Position numbers and translations under genes: made by a program
Shown: positions 7,310 through 11,186 of the stretch, piece by piece
Position numbering within the stretch: the first letter of the stretch is position 1
How the letters are laid out: every line of letters starts with the position of its first letter
Source: Ignavibacteriales bacterium
Lineage (GTDB): Bacteria > Bacteroidota > Ignavibacteria > UBA10030
Assembly (NCBI GenBank): GCA_016218005.1
Contig: JACRFF010000181.1
Location: 1-11,186 of the forward strand
Length of the DNA: 11,186 nucleotides
Reading direction: 5' to 3'
The notes under the pieces: generated by a model
Databases searched by the model: none
What the model was told of the DNA's origin: nothing
The model's input: the letters and a program-made list of their open reading frames with translations, nothing else

Positions 7310-8599
7310 ATGGCTGACACGCTATTCATTACTGATAACCGAACGGGAAAGAAGATCGAAATCCCCATCGAGCACGACACCGTGCGCGCCACCGACCTGC
7401 GGCAACTCAAAGTGAAGGACGACGACTTTGGGATGATGACGTATGACCCGGCGCTGATGAACACGGCGGCGGTGAAAAGCAGGATTACGTTCATCGACGG
7501 CGACAAAGGAATTTTGCGTCATCGCGGCTACCCCATTGAACAACTGGCAGAAAACTCCACTTCGTTTTTGGAGGTCGCGTATCTTGTTCTTTTCGGTGAA
7601 CTTCCCAATGACAAGCAACGGACTGACTGGCGCATAAAAATCCGCCACCACACCATCGTGCACGAGAGTATCAAAAAACTCATGGAAGCATTTCGCTACG
7701 ACGCGCATCCGATGGGAATGTTCATCAGCACGATTGCCGCGCTTTCAACATTTTATCCCGAAGCGAAAGAGTTGAACGATCCTGAAAACCGGATGACGCA
7801 GATTTGCCGGCTGATCGCCAAAGTTCCGACGATTGCCGCATTCGCGTACCGCCATTCCAAAGGCGCGCCCTACATCTACCCGGACAACGAGCTGACCTAT
7901 GCCGGCAACTTTCTGAACATGATGTTTCGCCCCAGCTCGAAGGAGTACACCATCAATCCGGTGCTTGAGCGCGCCTTGACCGTGCTCTTTATTCTCCACA
8001 TCGACCACGAGCAGAATTGCAGCACCAACGTCATGCGCAGCGTCGGCAGTTCGCACGTCGACCCGTACTCTGCGGTCGCCGCCGCCGCCGCGGCATTGTG
8101 GGGTCCGCTGCACGGCGGCGCCAACGAAGCCGTGCTGCACATGCTTGATGAAATCGGAAGCGTGAACAAGGTGCCGGCATTCATCAAAGAGGTGAAGGAG
8201 GGCAAAGGCAAGTTGATGGGCTTCGGCCACCGCGTGTATAAGAACTACGACCCCCGCGCCAAGGTCATCAAGAACCTCGCGTATCAGGTTTTCAATGTTA
8301 CCGGCAAAAATCCCAAACTCGATATCGCGATCGAGCTCGAGCGCATCGCGTTGGAGGATGAATACTTCGTCAAGCGAAAACTGTATCCCAACGTCGATTT
8401 CTATTCCGGGCTCATCTATCAAGCGATGGGTTTCCCGCTCGATTTGTTCCCCGTCTTGTTTGCCATTCCTCGCACCGCCGGCTGGTTGGCGCAGTGGCAG
8501 GAACACGTTACCGACCCCGAACAAAAGATCACGCGGCCTCGGCAAATCTATCTTGGCTACGGCGAGCGGAATTGGATTCCGATGGACAAGCGGAAGTAG
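7310..8599 (+). CDS. gltA: Citrate synthase, type II-like
   Basis: Citrate synthase condenses acetyl-CoA with oxaloacetate, the entry step of the TCA cycle, in the cytoplasm. The 429 residues carry the three catalytic residues: His268 in GPLHGGANE, His307 in GFGHRVYKNYDPR, and Asp363 in NVDFYSG, close to the E. coli positions. The N-terminal part (about 1-60), ending in the ITFIDGDKGILRHRGYPI stretch, resembles the extra domain of NADH-sensitive hexameric enzymes such as that of E. coli, rather than the shorter dimeric type I-like enzymes. The ATG at 7310 has AGGAG (7300-7304) five bases upstream. In the 143-base gap after rluE I see no convincing promoter and only a weak 4-bp hairpin, so read-through from rluE is possible. 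A strong terminator follows the gene. Confidence 0.97.
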   Translation: MADTLFITDNRTGKKIEIPIEHDTVRATDLRQLKVKDDDFGMMTYDPALMNTAAVKSRITFIDGDKGILRHRGYPIEQLAENSTSFLEVAYLVLFGELPNDKQRTDWRIKIRHHTIVHESIKKLMEAFRYDAHPMGMFISTIAALSTFYPEAKELNDPENRMTQICRLIAKVPTIAAFAYRHSKGAPYIYPDNELTYAGNFLNMMFRPSSKEYTINPVLERALTVLFILHIDHEQNCSTNVMRSVGSSHVDPYSAVAAAAAALWGPLHGGANEAVLHMLDEIGSVNKVPAFIKEVKEGKGKLMGFGHRVYKNYDPRAKVIKNLAYQVFNVTGKNPKLDIAIELERIALEDEYFVKRKLYPNVDFYSGLIYQAMGFPLDLFPVLFAIPRTAGWLAQWQEHVTDPEQKITRPRQIYLGYGERNWIPMDKRK

Positions 8600-8614
8600 C
8601 CGCGGCAGAACTCG

Positions 8615-8643
8615 TTGAAGTTCAATCCCCCTTTGCGTATCAT
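8615..8643 (+). promoter_or_regulatory. Possible promoter of the hemerythrin operon, overlapping the gltA terminator
   Basis: TTGAAG (8615-8620) is followed after 17 bases by TATCAT (8638-8643), matching the consensus at four and five of six positions. Transcription would start near 8650, about 24 bases before the hemerythrin-like gene. The spacer and -10 coincide with the left arm and loop of the gltA terminator. The hexamers are seen directly; promoter activity is inference. Confidence 0.35.
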
Positions 8644-8661
8644 CGTTAAGGGGGATTTTTT
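8624..8661 (+). terminator. Intrinsic terminator of gltA
   Basis: AATCCCCCTT (8624-8633) pairs perfectly with AAGGGGGATT (8648-8657) over ten base pairs, and three further weaker pairs can form in the loop. A run of six T follows at 8656-8661. It lies 25 bases after the gltA stop and has the same outer-stem design as the clpC terminator. Confidence 0.88.
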
Positions 8662-8673
8662 GTTGAGAACGAA

Positions 8674-9144
8674 ATGACAAAGCGAAATCCAGCACTTGTC
8701 CCACTCTCCCGCGATCATCACGATGGCTTGTTGCTCGCCGTGCGGCTGCAACAAGGCACCGGCGCGCTGATGCGCCTGTGGTCGCACGAACCTTCGTGGC
8801 AGGCAACGTTCATCGTAGAATTCTATGACCGACATCTTCGGCGGCACTTCCGCGCCGAAGATGAGGTGATGTTTCCGGCAGCCGAGAAGCATTCGCCGGC
8901 GACACAATCGTTGGTTGCCGGGTTGACGGCCGACCATCGGGAGATGGAACGCAGGGTCGAAGCCTTCCGTGCTTCCGTGGCAACTGCCACGCGCGAGCAA
9001 CTCGCCGAATTCGGCAGGCTTCTCGAAGAACATATCCGAAAAGAAGAACGCCAACTCTTCCCAGCCTTTGAGCGAACGGCAGGCACCGATGTGCTTGCCG
9101 CACTCGAACGGCAAATTCAATCCTACTACGCATTGCCGACGTGA
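8674..9144 (+). CDS. Hemerythrin-like HHE-domain protein
   Basis: The 156-residue soluble protein fits a single four-helix hemerythrin/HHE domain, which usually holds a di-iron centre and binds O2 or NO or senses oxygen, iron or redox stress. Candidate ligands fall in the expected order: His15/His16 in RDHHDG, His58 and Glu62 in the first HxxxE, His88 in the third helix, and His120 with Glu124 in the second HxxxE. There is no signal peptide or extra signalling domain, so it is a stand-alone cytoplasmic protein. The ATG at 8674 has only a weak GAGA upstream. It is the first gene of an operon; its TGA overlaps the GTG start of the glycosyltransferase. The specific role (oxygen or NO handling, sensing, iron storage) cannot be read from sequence. 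Confidence 0.85.
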   Translation: MTKRNPALVPLSRDHHDGLLLAVRLQQGTGALMRLWSHEPSWQATFIVEFYDRHLRRHFRAEDEVMFPAAEKHSPATQSLVAGLTADHREMERRVEAFRASVATATREQLAEFGRLLEEHIRKEERQLFPAFERTAGTDVLAALERQIQSYYALPT

Positions 9145-10295
9145 ACGAAGAATCATTCATCCTCATCCTCTCCTGCACCGGCGGTGCGGGACATCTTCGC
9201 GCCGCAGAAGCATTACATCGAACTGCTCCTCTCACCGGATTGCCGATCCGAACTGAGACCTACGACGTTCTCGATTTCACCAGCGCTGTGTTCAAGCGAG
9301 TGTACTCCGAATCGTACCTGCAAGTCGTGAAGCGTGCACCTGAGCTGTGGGGCTATCTCTATCTTCAATCCGAGCGACGTCCGTACCGCAAGTCTGGCTT
9401 GCTGAAACTTTTCGACGAGGTCAACTACAAGAACTACCTCGCCGCCCTCAAGCGCCTTCGTCCGGCCGCGATCATCTGCACGCATTTTCTCCCGTTCATT
9501 TCGGTCGGTGAACAATTGAGACGCGCAGGGATCAACGCTCCGCTGTTTGCCGCCACCACCGATTTCGACGTGCATCAGCTCTGGGTTAATCCGTTTGTGC
9601 AGGAGTATTTTGTTTTTCACGAAGAATCGAAATACCTGCTCGAACGTAAGATGACAACATCGGCAGACATTACAACAACCGGCATACCTGTTCAGCCGGA
9701 GTTCGGCACGCGCATTCCAGCATCGGAGGCGCGCGCCAAGCTTGGCTTACAGAAGAATGCGTTTACCGTGTTGGTGCTTGCGGGTGGATTTGGCGTTGGA
9801 CATCTTTTTGAAATAACGCGCAGCATTGGCGCCGTTATGGCAAGGTTGGAAAATCGTCCGTTCAATCTCCTTGTCGTGTGCGGAAAAAATCCCAAGGCTC
9901 AGTCGAGCATTAACAAACTGAGTATGCCTCATACCATCGACATGCGCGTGTTCGGTTTCGTCGGCAACATTCACGAATTGATGGATGCGGCGGACGTGCT
10001 CGTATCTAAATCCGGCGGATTGACTTCCGCAGAAGCGATGGCGAAGCAACTGCCCATGCTCATCATCGATCCGATACCCGGCCAAGAGGCGCGCAATGCC
10101 GATCTGCTCGTCGAACACGGCGCCGGCTGGAAAGCACCAACACCGGATCACCTGGAATATAAGTTGCAGCGATTACTGCAAGAGCCTGACTTGCTTGTGC
10201 GCGCTCGTGCATCGGCAAAGTCGCTTGGGAAACCCAATGCGGCTCAAACAATCTTACGGTCGGTCTATCGTTCCATCGGAGGAAACCCACGGTGA
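9141..10295 (+). CDS. MGDG synthase/UgtP-like glycosyltransferase (GT28-type fold)
   Basis: The 384-residue protein has the two-domain GT-B layout of MGDG synthases, UgtP and MurG, which move a sugar from a nucleotide donor to a lipid acceptor at the membrane. The N-terminal acceptor domain begins with CTGGAGHLRAAEAL (12-25), matching the GxGHxxAA motif. The C-terminal donor domain contains SKSGGLTSAEA (289-299) and an Asp-Pro-Ile-Pro-Gly-Gln-Glu block from 310, the usual nucleotide-sugar site. It has no clear membrane segment, so peripheral attachment is likely. The GTG start (9141-9143) overlaps the TGA of the hemerythrin-like gene as GTGA and has no evident Shine-Dalgarno, so translation probably depends on coupling. 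Diacylglycerol is a plausible acceptor, but sugar and acceptor are unknown; a MurG role is unlikely given the motifs and context. Confidence 0.85.
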   Translation: MNEESFILILSCTGGAGHLRAAEALHRTAPLTGLPIRTETYDVLDFTSAVFKRVYSESYLQVVKRAPELWGYLYLQSERRPYRKSGLLKLFDEVNYKNYLAALKRLRPAAIICTHFLPFISVGEQLRRAGINAPLFAATTDFDVHQLWVNPFVQEYFVFHEESKYLLERKMTTSADITTTGIPVQPEFGTRIPASEARAKLGLQKNAFTVLVLAGGFGVGHLFEITRSIGAVMARLENRPFNLLVVCGKNPKAQSSINKLSMPHTIDMRVFGFVGNIHELMDAADVLVSKSGGLTSAEAMAKQLPMLIIDPIPGQEARNADLLVEHGAGWKAPTPDHLEYKLQRLLQEPDLLVRARASAKSLGKPNAAQTILRSVYRSIGGNPR

Positions 10296-11092
10296 AAACA
10301 CAACTCAACGGCATTACCGTCAATCACGTCGAACGCGGAATGCCCGCAGGATCGCCGGTCGTGTTCATTCACGGCTTTCCGTTCAACTACGAAATGTGGA
10401 ACCCGCAGATGATGGCGCTGCCGAATAGTGTTCGCGCCATTGTGTACGACGTTCGTGGCCACGGGCAAACAGAAGTCGGCGACGGGCAATTCACCATCGA
10501 CATATTCGTTGATGATTTGATCGCGCTCCTCGACCATCTTGTCATCGACAAGGCGGTGCTGTGCGGACTTTCGATGGGCGGATACATTGCGCTGCGTGCG
10601 GTTGAGCGGCATCCTGACCGAGTGCGCGGATTGATCCTTGCCGACACGCGAAGCGAAGCCGATGGGAATGAAGCGAAGATCAAGCGTACGGCGTCGTTGA
10701 AATCTCTGAAGGCAAACGGTGTTGCGGCATTCGCGGAAAATTTCGTCAAGGCGGTGTTCTGGCAGGAATCCTTCTCGCGCTCGCCCGAAGCTGTGGAATC
10801 CATCAAGCGCGCCATTCAGGGCAACTCGCCGCTTGGCATCGGCGGAACGCTGCTTGCACTCGCTTCGCGCACGGATACGAGCGCGGCTCTTGCAAACATT
10901 GCTGTTCCTACGCTGATTCTTGTCGGTGAACACGACGCTCTCACTCCCCCTTCGGCTTCTGAAGCAATGCACAAGGCGATCAAGGGGTCGGAGATGCACG
11001 TTCTCCCACGCGCAGCTCATATGGCCAACCTTGAGAACCCAGAGCTGTTCAATCTGAAACTGATTTCTTTCTTACAACAATTCTCCGCTTGA
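10292..11092 (+). CDS. Alpha/beta hydrolase
   Basis: The 266-residue protein is a complete alpha/beta-hydrolase fold enzyme with an intact triad: Ser94 in the nucleophile elbow GLSMGG, Asp215 in VGEHDALTP, and His243 in AAHMANLE. The oxyanion-side His27-Gly28 in FIHGFPF and the YDVRGHGQTE segment (52-61) are typical of this class, which includes esterases, lactonases such as 3-oxoadipate enol-lactonase, and related C-C or ester hydrolases. No signal peptide or membrane anchor is visible. Its GTG start (10292-10294) overlaps the TGA of the glycosyltransferase as GTGA, with a strong GGAGGA (10278-10283) eight bases upstream. No pcaC/pcaB-like neighbours are present, so assignment to the beta-ketoadipate pathway is not supported. 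The substrate is unknown; a lipid or glycolipid ester would fit the neighbour, but that is speculation. Confidence 0.9.
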   Translation: MKTQLNGITVNHVERGMPAGSPVVFIHGFPFNYEMWNPQMMALPNSVRAIVYDVRGHGQTEVGDGQFTIDIFVDDLIALLDHLVIDKAVLCGLSMGGYIALRAVERHPDRVRGLILADTRSEADGNEAKIKRTASLKSLKANGVAAFAENFVKAVFWQESFSRSPEAVESIKRAIQGNSPLGIGGTLLALASRTDTSAALANIAVPTLILVGEHDALTPPSASEAMHKAIKGSEMHVLPRAAHMANLENPELFNLKLISFLQQFSA

Positions 11093-11102
11093 GAGACAAC
11101 CG

Positions 11103-11174
11103 ATGACTGCGCACACAATCTCCGTCAACAATGCCGAGCACTATGCGTGGGGCGACCAATCATTCCGGACTTGA
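11103..11174 (+). pseudogene. N-terminal fragment of a cupin-like gene, interrupted by a palindromic repeat
   Basis: Ten bases after the hydrolase stop, with GAGAGA just before it, an ATG opens a frame reading MTAHTISVNNAEHYAWGDQ. This resembles the start of small single-domain cupin proteins as I remember them (an Asn-Ala-Glu-His-Tyr...Trp-Gly block near the N terminus). After codon 19 the frame runs into a palindromic element and stops at TGA 11172-11174, only 23 codons in. Spacing and strand make it the fourth member of the hemerythrin-glycosyltransferase-hydrolase operon. Either the gene is truly broken by the element, or the window ends at an assembly break inside a repeat and the gene is intact in the organism. 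Family assignment rests on under 20 residues and is tentative. Confidence 0.45.
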
Positions 11175-11186
11175 TCCGGAATCTAA
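11160..11186. repeat. Palindromic repeat-like element at the right edge
   Basis: ATTCCGGA (11162-11169) and TCCGGAAT (11175-11182) are perfect 8-bp inverted arms around the 5-base loop CTTGA. I recognise this core from memory as a small dispersed palindrome found in many copies in unrelated bacterial genomes and metagenome contigs. That identification is not verified here. Only one copy is visible in this window, and it may continue past the edge. Confidence 0.6.

Noticed and set aside
7745..8806. A long open frame of 353 codons on the minus strand opposite gltA
   Set aside because: It lies antisense to a citrate synthase with all catalytic residues, has low-complexity composition rich in Arg, Val, His and Asp, and no recognisable motif. 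It is a codon-bias shadow.
1..11186. CRISPR array, tRNA, rRNA, insertion sequence or phage genes
   Set aside because: I found no regularly spaced repeats, no tRNA-like cloverleaf, no rRNA segments and no transposase or integrase motifs in the window.

Overview
The window is mostly conserved bacterial housekeeping DNA with medium-to-slightly-high GC. The gene order uppS-bamA-ompH (envelope lipid carrier, outer-membrane assembly, periplasmic chaperone), a ClpC-type unfoldase and an E. coli-like type II citrate synthase together suggest a Gram-negative bacterium of the Bacteroidota/Chlorobiota/Ignavibacteriota group. The one strong promoter is sigma70-like (TTGACA-N17-TATATT) rather than the -33/-7 type typical of Bacteroidia, which leans towards Ignavibacteria/Chlorobi-like relatives. 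This placement is inference; no rRNA or tRNA is present to test it.

Layout. (1) 1-3594, minus strand: uppS, bamA and the 5' part of ompH, read towards the left edge as an envelope-biogenesis operon; bamA starts inside uppS. (2) 3595-3910: a 316-bp divergent control region with a likely uppS promoter on the minus strand, and on the plus strand a near-consensus promoter for clpC with a palindrome and a 13-bp tandem repeat just upstream and a hairpin in the leader. (3) 3911-6433, plus strand: clpC, closed by a clear intrinsic terminator. (4) 6487-6611: a short spacer with two consecutive hairpins, then rluE (23S rRNA pseudouridine synthase). (5) 7310-8599: gltA (citrate synthase), closed by a second intrinsic terminator. 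(6) 8674-11092, plus strand: a tightly coupled operon of a hemerythrin-like protein, an MGDG-synthase/UgtP-like glycosyltransferase and an alpha/beta hydrolase, joined by two 4-base GTGA stop/start overlaps, followed 10 bases later by the start of a cupin-like gene. A possible promoter for this operon overlaps the gltA terminator. (7) 11160-11186: a palindromic, repeat-like element that cuts the cupin-like gene after 19 codons, exactly where the window ends.

How the genes fit together: uppS makes the undecaprenyl carrier for cell-wall and surface glycans, OmpH/Skp escorts outer-membrane proteins through the periplasm, and BamA inserts them. ClpC is a stress and quality-control unfoldase, RluE modifies the ribosome, and GltA starts the TCA cycle. 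The only accessory-looking part is the right-hand operon, whose members (di-iron protein, lipid-type glycosyltransferase, hydrolase, cupin) have no obvious shared pathway. I did not find a clear undescribed system. The best leads are that operon, its terminator-overlapping promoter, the interrupting repeat and the control region of clpC.
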